DNA of 61,861 nucleotides from CAZXYS01 sp964645005. GTDB lineage: Bacteria; Bacteroidota; Ignavibacteria; Kapaibacteriales; UBA2268. The DNA lies in contig CAZXYS010000026.1 in NCBI GenBank assembly GCA_964645005.1, positions 1-61,861 of the forward strand, in the 5' to 3' direction. This document shows, in pieces, positions 52,198-60,049 of this stretch. How positions within the stretch are numbered: the stretch's first letter is position 1; each line of letters opens with the position of its first letter. The notes below the pieces were generated by a model, which saw only the letters and a program-made list of their open reading frames with translations, searched no databases and was not told the DNA's origin. The translations under genes and the position numbers were made by a program.

Positions 52198-52215
52198 ATA
52201 ATAAAAGGTGTAATT

Positions 52216-52749
52216 ATGAAATTAAAATTTAACGACATTCAACTTGAAATAATTAAAGGCAATATTGTTAATCAAACGGATATAAAAGCTGTTGTCAATG
52301 CGGCTAATGCCCAATTGCGAATAGGCGGTGGTGTTGCAGGGGCAATTCACAGAACTGCCGGTCCCGGGCTGGAAGAAGAGTGCCGTCCCCTGGCGCCGAT
52401 TAAGCCGGGAGATGCCGTTATTACCGGAGGGCATGATCTTCCGAATGATCACGTGATCCATTGTCTCGGACCTGTGTACGGGAAAGACAATCCTGGTGAT
52501 AAGCTGCTGGCTGACTGCTATCGCAATGCGCTGCAATTGGCGGATCGCGAGAAAATAGATTCCATTGCTTTCCCGGCGATCTCTACGGGAGCCTTTGGTT
52601 TTCCGTTTGAAGAAGCCTGCGAAATCTCTCTGAAGGTGATACGGGAAACTGCCCCTAATTTAAAAAATGTCAAAAAGATAAGACTTGTATTTTTTAGTGA
52701 TAAAGAGCGGCAGACCTGCGAAGATATGGTAAATAAAATAATGAGTTAA
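52216..52749 (+). CDS. Macrodomain protein, O-acetyl-ADP-ribose deacetylase type
   Basis: This single macrodomain of the MacroD/YmdB class has AVVNAANAQLRIGGGVAGAIHRTAG (about residues 25-50), in which the NAAN and GGGVAGAI loops contact ADP-ribose, plus AFPAISTGAFGFP near 115 for the phosphates. It probably hydrolyses O-acetyl-ADP-ribose or mono-ADP-ribosylated targets. The next gene starts directly after its stop codon, so it is translated with the NAD salvage enzymes, implying that it handles ADP-ribose formed in NAD turnover. Confidence 0.9.
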   Translation: MKLKFNDIQLEIIKGNIVNQTDIKAVVNAANAQLRIGGGVAGAIHRTAGPGLEEECRPLAPIKPGDAVITGGHDLPNDHVIHCLGPVYGKDNPGDKLLADCYRNALQLADREKIDSIAFPAISTGAFGFPFEEACEISLKVIRETAPNLKNVKKIRLVFFSDKERQTCEDMVNKIMS

Positions 52750-54159
52750 ATGATAGATTATACCGGCACTTATACGGATCAATATGAGCTTGTTATGGCT
52801 CAGGTCTACTTCGACAAAGGACGAAAAGATGAACGGGCTGTTTTCGATTACTTCTTTAGGAAGCTGCCCTTTAAAAGTGGGTATGCTGTATTTGCCGGAT
52901 TGGAAGATCTTTTGGATATACTCGAAAATCTTCACTTTGATGAAAAAGATATTGAATTTCTGAAAACACTTGATTTTTCGGATGAATTTATCGATTATCT
53001 TGAGTATTTTCGTTTCAAAGGCAATATTTATTCTGTGAATGAGGGCGAAATTGTATTCCCTACGGAACCTGTCTTGCAGGTTGAAGGCAATCTGATTGAA
53101 GCGCAGATACTCGAAACTCTTCTGTTGAATTTACTTAATTTTCAGACTCTCATTGCTACAAAAGCTAGTAGAATGAGAGTTGTCGCAGGCAATAGTAGGC
53201 TTATTGATTTCGGTTTGCGGCGTGCACACAGTACTGGCGGCTATTATGCAAGCCGTGCCGCTATGATTGGCGGTTTCAACGGAACCAGCAATGTCCGTGC
53301 CGGTCGTGATTATGATATTCCGATTTCCGGGACGATGGCTCATTCATTTGTGCAAAGCTATGATGATGAGCTTACGGCATTTCGCGATTTTGCCGCGGCT
53401 AATCCGGATAACTGTGTGCTTCTCGTCGACACATATAATACGCTGAAAAGTGGATTGCCAAATGCTATTAAAGTTGGAAAAGAAATGGAAAGCCGTGGTC
53501 ATAAACTTAAAGGTATACGCCTGGACAGCGGTGATCTGGCTTATCTTGCGAAGCAGAGCAGGAAAATGCTGGATGAAGCAGGGCTGGATTATGTTAAGAT
53601 TGCTGCTTCCAATCAGTTGGATGAACATGTTATTAAAAGTCTCTACGAGCAGCAGGCTCCGATAGATCTGTTCGGAGTTGGTACAAGTCTGGTGATCGGA
53701 AGACAGGATGCAGCTCTCGACGGTGTCTATAAGCTGGCTTATGCAGGTGGTCAGCCGCGTATAAAGCTGTCGGAGACAATAGGGAAAATATCGCTTCCCC
53801 ATAGAAAACAGGTTTATAGAGTTAAGGATAATGAGGAAAATTGGATTGGCGCTGATGCAATCGCTATAAAGGATGAAAATATTAAAAATATAAAAAGAAT
53901 GCACGATCCATTCGAGCCGCAGAGGTCACTCTCCATCGAAGAATGTGAAAAAGAGCCGCTGCTCGGAAAAGTTATGGAAAATGGCAAACGCACTGATAAA
54001 TCTAAGTCTGTCGAGGATATTGCGGATTATGCAAAAGACAGACTGGCAAAGCTGCCATTTGAATATATAAGATTTCAGAATCCGCATATTTACAAAATTG
54101 GTATTAGTAATAAAATGAATAAAGAACGAAATAAAATGATAAATAAATTGAGGAAATAA
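52750..54159 (+). CDS. pncB: Nicotinate phosphoribosyltransferase
   Basis: It converts nicotinic acid and PRPP to nicotinate mononucleotide, feeding NAD synthesis. Key segments are DFGLRRAHSTGGYYASRAA, then FNGTSNVRAG, the motif SGTMAHSFVQSY around the active-site His, and VDTYNTLKSG. At 469 residues it matches the family size. It starts with no gap after the macrodomain gene and ends 3 nt before pncA. The pair is the classic Preiss-Handler salvage module. Confidence 0.95.
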   Translation: MIDYTGTYTDQYELVMAQVYFDKGRKDERAVFDYFFRKLPFKSGYAVFAGLEDLLDILENLHFDEKDIEFLKTLDFSDEFIDYLEYFRFKGNIYSVNEGEIVFPTEPVLQVEGNLIEAQILETLLLNLLNFQTLIATKASRMRVVAGNSRLIDFGLRRAHSTGGYYASRAAMIGGFNGTSNVRAGRDYDIPISGTMAHSFVQSYDDELTAFRDFAAANPDNCVLLVDTYNTLKSGLPNAIKVGKEMESRGHKLKGIRLDSGDLAYLAKQSRKMLDEAGLDYVKIAASNQLDEHVIKSLYEQQAPIDLFGVGTSLVIGRQDAALDGVYKLAYAGGQPRIKLSETIGKISLPHRKQVYRVKDNEENWIGADAIAIKDENIKNIKRMHDPFEPQRSLSIEECEKEPLLGKVMENGKRTDKSKSVEDIADYAKDRLAKLPFEYIRFQNPHIYKIGISNKMNKERNKMINKLRK

Positions 54160-54162
54160 TTT

Positions 54163-54768
54163 ATGAAGACGCTGATAATTGTTGACGCGCAGAATGATTT
54201 TATGCAGGGAGGACCTATGGAAGTCAATGAGGGTGATCAGATTATTCCCGTGATAAATAAAATTCAGGATAATTTTGATCTCGTTGTGGCAACTCAAGAC
54301 TGGCATCCATCCAACCATATCAGCTTTGTTTCCCAACATGAAGGACATACGCCTTTCGAAAAGATTACTATCAAAGGAATGGAACAGATCCTATGGCCTG
54401 ACCATTGTGTACGGAATTCTAAAGGTGCTGAATTACATCCTGAGCTAAAAACCGACAGGATAGAAGCAATCTTTAGAAAAGGAATGGACGTAAATATCGA
54501 CAGCTACAGCGGATTTTATGACAACAACCATGAGAAAACAACGGGGCTCGCCGGCTATCTTCGTGAGAAAGGTGCTACTGAGCTTTATTTCACCGGCTTG
54601 GCTGCGGATATTTGTGTTTATTTCACGCTGAAAGATGCGCTTGGGGAGAATTTAGATTCCACTCTGATAGAGGATGGGACTCGCCCACTTGATAAGGATA
54701 ACTTCGAGAAACTTAAGAAGGAACTTCGCAAGGAAGGCGCAAAATTTATTAACAGCAATGAAATATAG
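54163..54768 (+). CDS. pncA: Nicotinamidase
   Basis: This isochorismatase-fold enzyme deamidates nicotinamide to nicotinic acid. The catalytic triad is visible as D8 (VDAQNDF), K106 (FRKGMD) and C151 (AADICVYF). The metal site is QDWHPSNH (D46, H48, H52) with H81 in WPDHCV. The length of 201 residues is typical. It is the last gene of the operon redoxin-macrodomain-pncB-pncA, and its product is the substrate of the preceding enzyme. Confidence 0.95.
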   Translation: MKTLIIVDAQNDFMQGGPMEVNEGDQIIPVINKIQDNFDLVVATQDWHPSNHISFVSQHEGHTPFEKITIKGMEQILWPDHCVRNSKGAELHPELKTDRIEAIFRKGMDVNIDSYSGFYDNNHEKTTGLAGYLREKGATELYFTGLAADICVYFTLKDALGENLDSTLIEDGTRPLDKDNFEKLKKELRKEGAKFINSNEI

Positions 54769-55175
54769 AATTAATCTTAAATTTTGGATTTTACTTAGTT
54801 TGTAAGCGCAGATCTGATTTAAAAGGAACGACAGTACTTCTTATGAACATAATTGTAGTACCAGTTTTATGGTGGCTGCGGACTAAATGTTGCCGAATTT
54901 CCATGTTGTTAGACAGGATTTACCACAAGTCGTTTTTGTCTTTCCTGCGATTTCGCTCAGGATGACAAAAACGAGTTATCATTGGGGGTACACTAAGTGG
55001 AGTCGAACTGTGATAAGATTCTCCCACTTTTGAGAAACCCTCCGGAAATCGTCTTTCCCAAATAGTGTTTTGGGGAGGATGATGAAATTATTTGGAATGA
55101 AGCTCATGATTAATATTATCCAGTCAGTTGAAACAACTGACTGGACGGAAACTTTTGCTTTTTCTCGGTGAACTT
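54769..55175. other. Gene-free region with two perfect hairpins
   Basis: No gene is seen between pncA and the convergent coiled-coil gene. Arms TCGTTTTTGTC (54930-54940) and GACAAAAACGA (54964-54974) enclose a G/C-richer loop containing TCCTG and CAGGA. A second hairpin lies at 55120-55144. Either could end the pncA transcript, though neither has a long T-run. Confidence 0.55.
55120..55144. repeat. Perfect 11-bp hairpin, CCAGTCAGTTG arms
   Basis: Arms CCAGTCAGTTG and CAACTGACTGG flank an AAA centre. It belongs by architecture to the short-centre hairpin class and also lies in the terminator position of the minus-strand gene at 55176. Confidence 0.75.
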
Positions 55176-55748
55176 CTAATACTCCTGTTCTTGCTGCTGA
55201 GGTGGTTCGCTGCCGCGTTCGGGTTTCTTGCCTTTTTCGAAATATTCGAGGAAGACGGTAACCGCATGATATGCAGATGTGATGATGTTCGTTGCCTGCA
55301 TGACTGGCGGCGCTACACGTGTATAGACATCGTTGGATAGCTTTTTGAACGGCTCGAAGATGCCGAAGACATTATCCAGCCTTCCCCCTATGCTTTTGAA
55401 TGTTTTCTGCATTTCGTCCGCAGTACCGTCGATATGTGTCATTGAATCCACAGCTTTCGATTTCAGTTCGTTCATGCCGCGCATGGATTCGGTGGATGCT
55501 TCCTGCAACTGGTCAAATTTGTCGAGGGATTTTTCCGAGCGGGCGGCAAGACTGTCGATGCTTGTCAGCGAGTTTATCAATTTTTCTTTTAATTGTAAGA
55601 AATCTTTTGAGATGCGGTTTAGCGTGTCACCTGCTTCGCGGGCAAATTTGTTCGCGGAACTGAGAAATACCATGAAAAATATGGCAAGTATGATGAATGA
55701 TACTAATGATAATAATGCAGCGATTCTTAATAAGTTTTCAAGAACCAT
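55176..55748 (-). CDS. Membrane-anchored coiled-coil protein
   Basis: One N-terminal transmembrane helix (about 5-30) is followed by a long heptad-rich helix (about 35-135: DTLNRISKDFLQLKEKLINSLTSIDSLAARSEKSLDKF) and a Pro/Gln-rich tail. The layout resembles DUF948-type envelope or septum proteins. The function is unknown. The next gene upstream is a YtxH-domain protein, which is often found beside DUF948 proteins, supporting that assignment. Confidence 0.65.
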   Translation of the reverse strand: MVLENLLRIAALLSLVSFIILAIFFMVFLSSANKFAREAGDTLNRISKDFLQLKEKLINSLTSIDSLAARSEKSLDKFDQLQEASTESMRGMNELKSKAVDSMTHIDGTADEMQKTFKSIGGRLDNVFGIFEPFKKLSNDVYTRVAPPVMQATNIITSAYHAVTVFLEYFEKGKKPERGSEPPQQQEQEY

Positions 55749-55848
55749 AGCGCCCTCTTTTATTAAATTTAATATAAATACTTAATATCAATTTTAGCAA
55801 ATTAATATCTCAGAGTTAAATAAGCAAATTTAAGGCTGCTAAAATTAT

Positions 55849-55881
55849 AGATGTGCCACACTTTGGAAGTGCAGCACATCT
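55849..55881 (-). terminator. Hairpin between YtxH and coiled-coil genes
   Basis: Arms AGATGTGC (55849-55856) and GCACATCT (55874-55881) with an inner CACTT/AAGTG pairing lie 20 nt after the YtxH stop codon. The T-rich tail on the minus strand is weak, so it may attenuate instead of fully terminating. Confidence 0.5.
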
Positions 55882-55900
55882 GAGATTATTCATTTAGCCC

Positions 55901-56338
55901 TTATTTTTCCTGGTGTGACTGCATTTCTGTCTTGAATGCGTCAGCGCTTGCTTTTGCTGCGTCGCGGATGTTGTCGATGCGGTCCTGCATTTGCCCTTTG
56001 GCGTCTGTTGTTTTAGTGCGTGCGTCGTTTAAGATGCCTTCGGCTCTTGAAAGAAGTTCTTCCGCTTGTGTGCGGGCATTGTTGATGATGTTCTGCGCTC
56101 TGGTTCTGCCTTCGTTGACTGCGCTTGCCGCTGTTTTGCTTACATCCTGTTCAAGATTTGAAGCATAATCGGAAGCCTTGTTGTAGAATCCGCTTGATGT
56201 TTCAGCAATTTCTTTTCTCAATTCGGAACCGCTCTTGGGCGCGATTAATAAAGCTGTTACCGCTCCGGCTACGCCGCCGAGTAAAGTGCCTAAAACTAAT
56301 CCTCTTGTGTAAGTTCCGCTGTCTGGTCTGTTATCCAT
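55901..56338 (-). CDS. YtxH domain protein
   Basis: The glycine-rich hydrophobic helix GLVLGTLLGGVAGAVTALLIAPKSGSELRKEI (residues ~13-45) is the YtxH signature. It is followed by a long amphipathic helical region rich in Ala, Thr and Arg (about 60-140), LEA/apolipoprotein-like. The family is general stress- or envelope-associated and its molecular role is unknown. AAAGGAG precedes the ATG. kdsC ends 20 nt upstream on the same strand. Confidence 0.85.
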   Translation of the reverse strand: MDNRPDSGTYTRGLVLGTLLGGVAGAVTALLIAPKSGSELRKEIAETSSGFYNKASDYASNLEQDVSKTAASAVNEGRTRAQNIINNARTQAEELLSRAEGILNDARTKTTDAKGQMQDRIDNIRDAAKASADAFKTEMQSHQEK

Positions 56339-56357
56339 AGTTCTCTCCTTTAATTTT

Positions 56358-56882
56358 TTACCAATTCTCTTTTAAAAGAACAGATTTATTCTGGGATTTC
56401 AAAATTAATTCCGCAAATTCGCGCACAGCGCCGTTGCCACCTGTCTTTGAGCAGATGTGATCGGCTATGTCCTGTATTTGTTCTACCGCGTCGGACGGGC
56501 AGGCGGAATAGCCAACCAGCCGCATTGCATGTGCATCGTTAACATCGTCGCCGATGTAAGCGATATTCTCAATTTTCAAAGAAAGTTTTTTCGAAAGATC
56601 TTCGATTGCCTGTGTTTTGTTGCGCGATCCGGTGACAATGTGCTTTATCTTAAGTTTTTCGGCTCTTGCCACAGCTATCTTCGAGCTTTCGCTTGTTAAG
56701 ATGGCTGTGTCAATGCTATTTTTGTGCAAGAGTGTTATTGCCATACCGTCGCGTGTCGAAAATCTTTTTAGCTCCTCTCCCCTTTCTGAGTAATACATTG
56801 CGGAATCAGTAAGAGTTCCGTCAACGTCCATTACAAGCAATTTGATTTTAACAAGTTTTTCATTTAAACTTTTTGTTTTCAT
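56358..56882 (-). CDS. kdsC: KDO-8-phosphate phosphatase
   Basis: This HAD-superfamily phosphatase of subclass C0 removes phosphate from 3-deoxy-D-manno-octulosonate 8-phosphate for lipopolysaccharide core synthesis. The nucleophile motif LLVMDVDGTLTD (D19, D21), the DGMAI segment, LTSESSKI and the late IAYIGDDVNDAHAM are all present. The length of 174 residues matches KdsC. Its presence implies an LPS-bearing outer membrane. The divergent prmA gene starts 96 nt away. Confidence 0.9.
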   Translation of the reverse strand: MKTKSLNEKLVKIKLLVMDVDGTLTDSAMYYSERGEELKRFSTRDGMAITLLHKNSIDTAILTSESSKIAVARAEKLKIKHIVTGSRNKTQAIEDLSKKLSLKIENIAYIGDDVNDAHAMRLVGYSACPSDAVEQIQDIADHICSKTGGNGAVREFAELILKSQNKSVLLKENW

Positions 56883-56977
56883 TCCCTGTTAATTTAATTT
56901 GCAGTTTCCTTTGTGTTAGTATTGCAAAGATACATAAAAGTTAGCGAAACAGGAAACAATTAAATTGCGGAATTAAA

Positions 56978-57826
56978 ATGAACAAAGAATATGTAAATAT
57001 TTACATTAATACTTCTTATATATATCACGATTTAATTTATGCTATATTATACGATTATAGTTTTACTGGAATAGAAGAACAGGGCGATAGACTGATCGTC
57101 AGTTTCAATGCGGAAGATTGGGATAAGGTTACCAGAGAAGATTTAATCGTTAAATTAAAGAATGTCAGCGATGATATATATATTGATAAAGAAGAAATAA
57201 TAGGCGAGAAAAATTGGAACGCGGAATGGGAAATCCAGGTTGAGCCTGTGGTTATAAGCGGTAAAATCGGTATTACCCCTGAATGGAAAAAAGAACAGAT
57301 AAATCCGGAAATCAAGATAATCATTAATCCTAAAATGTCATTCGGTACGGGGCATCATGCTTCTACGCGGCTGGCTTGTAAGCTGATGGAAAATGCAGTG
57401 AAGCCCGGTACTTTTTGGATCGATGCAGGCGCCGGAACGGGGATACTGGCTATCCTTGCTATAAGGCTTGGCGCGGACAGGGTTTTTGCTTTCGATAATA
57501 ATTCATGGGCGTTTGATAATGCGGTAGAGAATTTTAAATTGAATGGAGTTGATGATAAAGTTGAACTTCTGGAAATTGATTTGTTCAATGCTGAGATTCC
57601 GTCGGCGGATGCGATTGCTGCGAATATGAATACGAATATAATTGTAAAAGCTATGAATGTATTTAATAAAAGTCTAAGAGAAAAAAAGGGAAAGTTGATT
57701 GTATCAGGGATCATGGCTGATGACTATGATGACATAATGCGTGCCGCCAATGAGAACGACTTTGCGTTGATTAGAACTGAGACTGAAGATGAATGGATTG
57801 CGTTTCATTTTACTTTTTCAGGATAG
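56978..57826 (+). CDS. prmA: Ribosomal protein L11 methyltransferase
   Basis: This SAM-dependent methyltransferase trimethylates ribosomal protein L11. The N-terminal ferredoxin-like substrate domain (1-95) is followed by MSFGTGHHASTRL and IDAGAGTGILAILAIRLGA (motif I), and the NMNTNI segment that replaces NPP-type catalytic loops in this family. The length of 282 residues is normal. It is transcribed alone. Confidence 0.92.
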   Translation: MNKEYVNIYINTSYIYHDLIYAILYDYSFTGIEEQGDRLIVSFNAEDWDKVTREDLIVKLKNVSDDIYIDKEEIIGEKNWNAEWEIQVEPVVISGKIGITPEWKKEQINPEIKIIINPKMSFGTGHHASTRLACKLMENAVKPGTFWIDAGAGTGILAILAIRLGADRVFAFDNNSWAFDNAVENFKLNGVDDKVELLEIDLFNAEIPSADAIAANMNTNIIVKAMNVFNKSLREKKGKLIVSGIMADDYDDIMRAANENDFALIRTETEDEWIAFHFTFSG

Positions 57827-57884
57827 GAAAATGATATTTTTTGAGAATGTCTTGCTTTAATAGAATTTATTAATATTGGAAAGA

Positions 57885-57914
57885 GGTTAAAGGTAAATGG
57901 TTAAAGGTTAAAGT
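57885..57914 (+). repeat. 7-nt phased tandem repeat
   Basis: Heptads are GGTTAAA, GGTAAAT, GGTTAAA and GGTTAAA. It is the least diverged array of the family, so GGTTAAA is a fair consensus. Confidence 0.75.
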
Positions 57915-58005
57915 ATTACAAAGTAATACATGATTTAATAAACTCGAATATTTCATTTTGAACTAATTAACAACACAAACATATTATGGTTAAATAACTC
58001 TGTAC

Positions 58006-58045
58006 AACCACCCCTTACTCCACTCCTCATTAGGGAGGGGAAAAT
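58006..58045 (+). repeat. C/G-rich palindromic intergenic repeat
   Basis: It reads AACCACCCCTTACTCCAC, then TCCTCATTAGGGAGGGG. The arms CCTC..GAGG can pair. It lies 70-110 nt upstream of the ppx-like gene. Confidence 0.75.
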
Positions 58046-58135
58046 AAAGGTGATTGAATTTTTAGAGTTAAAGTAGTTATTTTGTTGTAAGATTATTTTT
58101 GAGCAGATATATGATAAATGAAGGGTAAATTTTAT

Positions 58136-59047
58136 ATGTTGGGAAAATATGCTTCGGTAGATGTTGGTACGAATACGATTTTGCTGTTGATAGGCGAAAT
58201 GGACGAAAATGGTGAAATAATTACTATCAGGGATGAGCATAAGCTCGCCCGGCTTGGCGAGAATATGGGTGAAACCGGCTGGATAAGCCGGAAAGCTGAG
58301 GACAGAGCCGTGAAAGTGCTTGAAAATTACAGAGATATATGCGCGCAATATAATGTGGAAAAGATAAAAGCTGTCGGTACGAGTGCGCTGCGTGAAGCTG
58401 AGAATAAGGATGAGATCAGAGCGAAGCTTGAGAAAGCTCTCGGTGCTGAGATAACCCCTATAACAGGGATCGATGAGGCGAATTACAGCTTTATCGGCAG
58501 TGTCGAAGATGATGAGCCTTCCGTGGTGCTGGATATCGGCGGGGGCAGCACGGAAATGATCTCGGGCAGTAGCGAGAAGCCGGAAAATGTGCTGAGTATG
58601 TATGTCGGCGCCGTGAATCTGACGGATAAGTTTTTGCGTGGGCACCCTCCCTCCTACCGGCAGCTCGAGGAAGCTATAGCATTTGTTGATAAAAAATTGG
58701 TTGAGGCTGAGGGCAAAGTCTATTCGGGTAAATTCTATGCAGTGGCGGGAACGCCAACGACTATCGCCGCAGTTTCCATCGGATTGAAAGATTTCCAGCG
58801 GGATAAGCTGCACGGGCATATCCTGACTATGGAAGCTCTCGAGGAAGTTATTGATATTTTCATAAACTCGACTGTTGATGAAATTATCAATAAGTATGGC
58901 GTGCACCCGCTGCGGGCGGATGTTATCACCGGAGGCTCGCTGATATTGCTGCAATCGATGAAATATCTGAATAAGACGGCGTGTACGGTGAGTACGCATG
59001 GTTTGCGGTATGGTCTGCTTAAGAAATTGATAAAAGAAAGCGAATAA
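58136..59047 (+). CDS. ppx: Exopolyphosphatase / pppGpp phosphatase family protein
   Basis: This ASKHA-fold Ppx/GppA protein opens with YASVDVGTNTILLLIG (phosphate-binding loop 1) and has VGTSALREAENK near 90, SFIGSVEDDEPSVVLDIGGGSTEMI (loop 2) near 140, and HPLRADVITGGSLIL near the end. About 304 residues means only the two catalytic domains are present, without the C-terminal HD-like part of E. coli Ppx. ATG 58136 is preferred by comparison with family starts; an in-frame ATG lies at 58118. It may cleave polyphosphate or pppGpp, linking to the RSH enzyme at 7585-9444. Confidence 0.88.
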   Translation: MLGKYASVDVGTNTILLLIGEMDENGEIITIRDEHKLARLGENMGETGWISRKAEDRAVKVLENYRDICAQYNVEKIKAVGTSALREAENKDEIRAKLEKALGAEITPITGIDEANYSFIGSVEDDEPSVVLDIGGGSTEMISGSSEKPENVLSMYVGAVNLTDKFLRGHPPSYRQLEEAIAFVDKKLVEAEGKVYSGKFYAVAGTPTTIAAVSIGLKDFQRDKLHGHILTMEALEEVIDIFINSTVDEIINKYGVHPLRADVITGGSLILLQSMKYLNKTACTVSTHGLRYGLLKKLIKESE

Positions 59048-59110
59048 ATACGGATTTTTTATTGGAAAGAAATAATAATACTAAGATCTTAGATTTTGAT
59101 AACTTAGATG

Positions 59111-59150
59111 AACTACCCCTTAATCCCCTCCTTATTAAGGAGGGGAAAAG
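59111..59150 (+). repeat. C/G-rich palindromic intergenic repeat
   Basis: It reads ACTACCCCTTAAT, then CCCCTCCTT-AT-TAAGGAGGGG as a near-perfect palindrome. This is the best-preserved copy of the family in the window. Confidence 0.8.
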
Positions 59151-59314
59151 AATTGTTTGAATTTATAGGATTTAACAATTTGTTCCGAATATAGTTATTA
59201 AGAGGGAAATTATGTGATAAATAAATTAAAATTTGTTTAGATAGGTGTATTCCTTTAATTTTGCGGAAATTTAATTGATTTAAATAGATTATTAAAAATA
59301 ATAAGGGGATCAGT

Positions 59315-60007
59315 ATGACCATATTCACAAAAATTTTTGCCGGATTAGTAATAACCGGAATGCTGTTCGTAATTCAAGGCTGCGAGCAACAGAAGAAATC
59401 TCCACTTTTGCAAGAAGAAGTCACTCCGCACAATCTTGTAGATATAGCTGACAAAATTAAAGAGGAAAAGAATTTTACGACTGAGCAGATCCGCAATTAT
59501 TCGAGCGGGGTATCACGTTTGTCCCGAAATGAAGATTCGTTGGCAGGAAAAACTGTAGCTGATGTTATCGAATTTGAAGAGGAAAAGCAGAGAACAATAG
59601 CTATGAACGGATTGTTGACCAGTTCAACAAAAGCTGAGATGAGAATGAGCCTGGCTTTTTCATCCAATCAGCTTGCACCAAAGAAAGATACTCTTGACAA
59701 ACGCTATGATCTTGTAAAATTTACTGTTAAGAACAAAGCTGACAAAGATATCACCAACTTTAGCGGAATACTTGTATTCCGTGTGGAAGGGAGGAATATC
59801 AAACAGTTCAACATCAGCTCGAAGCAGAAGATCGACGCAGGCGAAACACTTCAATTACAGCAACTTTTCAATGCGGATAATAGAAGCACTCAAGTCTATC
59901 AGGCTAAGAAGCAGAATCTGAATGTAACTACTAAATGGCAGCCAATGCTTATAGAATTTGCTGATGGTGAAAAATTAGAGCTTAAAATTATGAGACAAAC
60001 AAGCTAA
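59315..60007 (+). CDS. Lipoprotein of unknown function
   Basis: A lipoprotein signal (lipobox VIQGC, C23) is followed by a helical region (about 40-90) and a beta-rich domain (about 110-230) with YDLVKFTVKNKADKDITNFS, reminiscent of small immunoglobulin-like or DUF-type periplasmic folds (compare FxxEGR-type lipoproteins). I do not recognise the family. A strong terminator follows the stop codon, so the gene is probably monocistronic. Confidence 0.65.
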   Translation: MTIFTKIFAGLVITGMLFVIQGCEQQKKSPLLQEEVTPHNLVDIADKIKEEKNFTTEQIRNYSSGVSRLSRNEDSLAGKTVADVIEFEEEKQRTIAMNGLLTSSTKAEMRMSLAFSSNQLAPKKDTLDKRYDLVKFTVKNKADKDITNFSGILVFRVEGRNIKQFNISSKQKIDAGETLQLQQLFNADNRSTQVYQAKKQNLNVTTKWQPMLIEFADGEKLELKIMRQTS

Positions 60008-60012
60008 AGTTT

Positions 60013-60042
60013 TAAAAGGGGGAGTTGCTCCCCCTTTTATTT
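60013..60042 (+). terminator. Intrinsic terminator
   Basis: Arms AAAAGGGGGAG (60013-60023) and CTCCCCCTTTT (60027-60037) around TTG are followed by ATTTTTT. It lies between the convergent lipoprotein and nnr genes and is strongest in the plus direction, with partial T content on the other strand. Confidence 0.92.
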
Positions 60043-60049
60043 TTTACTT

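Noticed and set aside
54980..55015. tRNA-like segment containing GGAGTCGAACTG.
   Set aside because: No cloverleaf or paired acceptor stem can be drawn around it. No tRNA genes were recognised anywhere in the window.
57953..58999. A 348-codon minus-strand frame across the ppx-like gene.
   Set aside because: The plus strand encodes a clear Ppx/GppA protein with its phosphate-binding loops. The minus frame has no domain and begins within a real gene.
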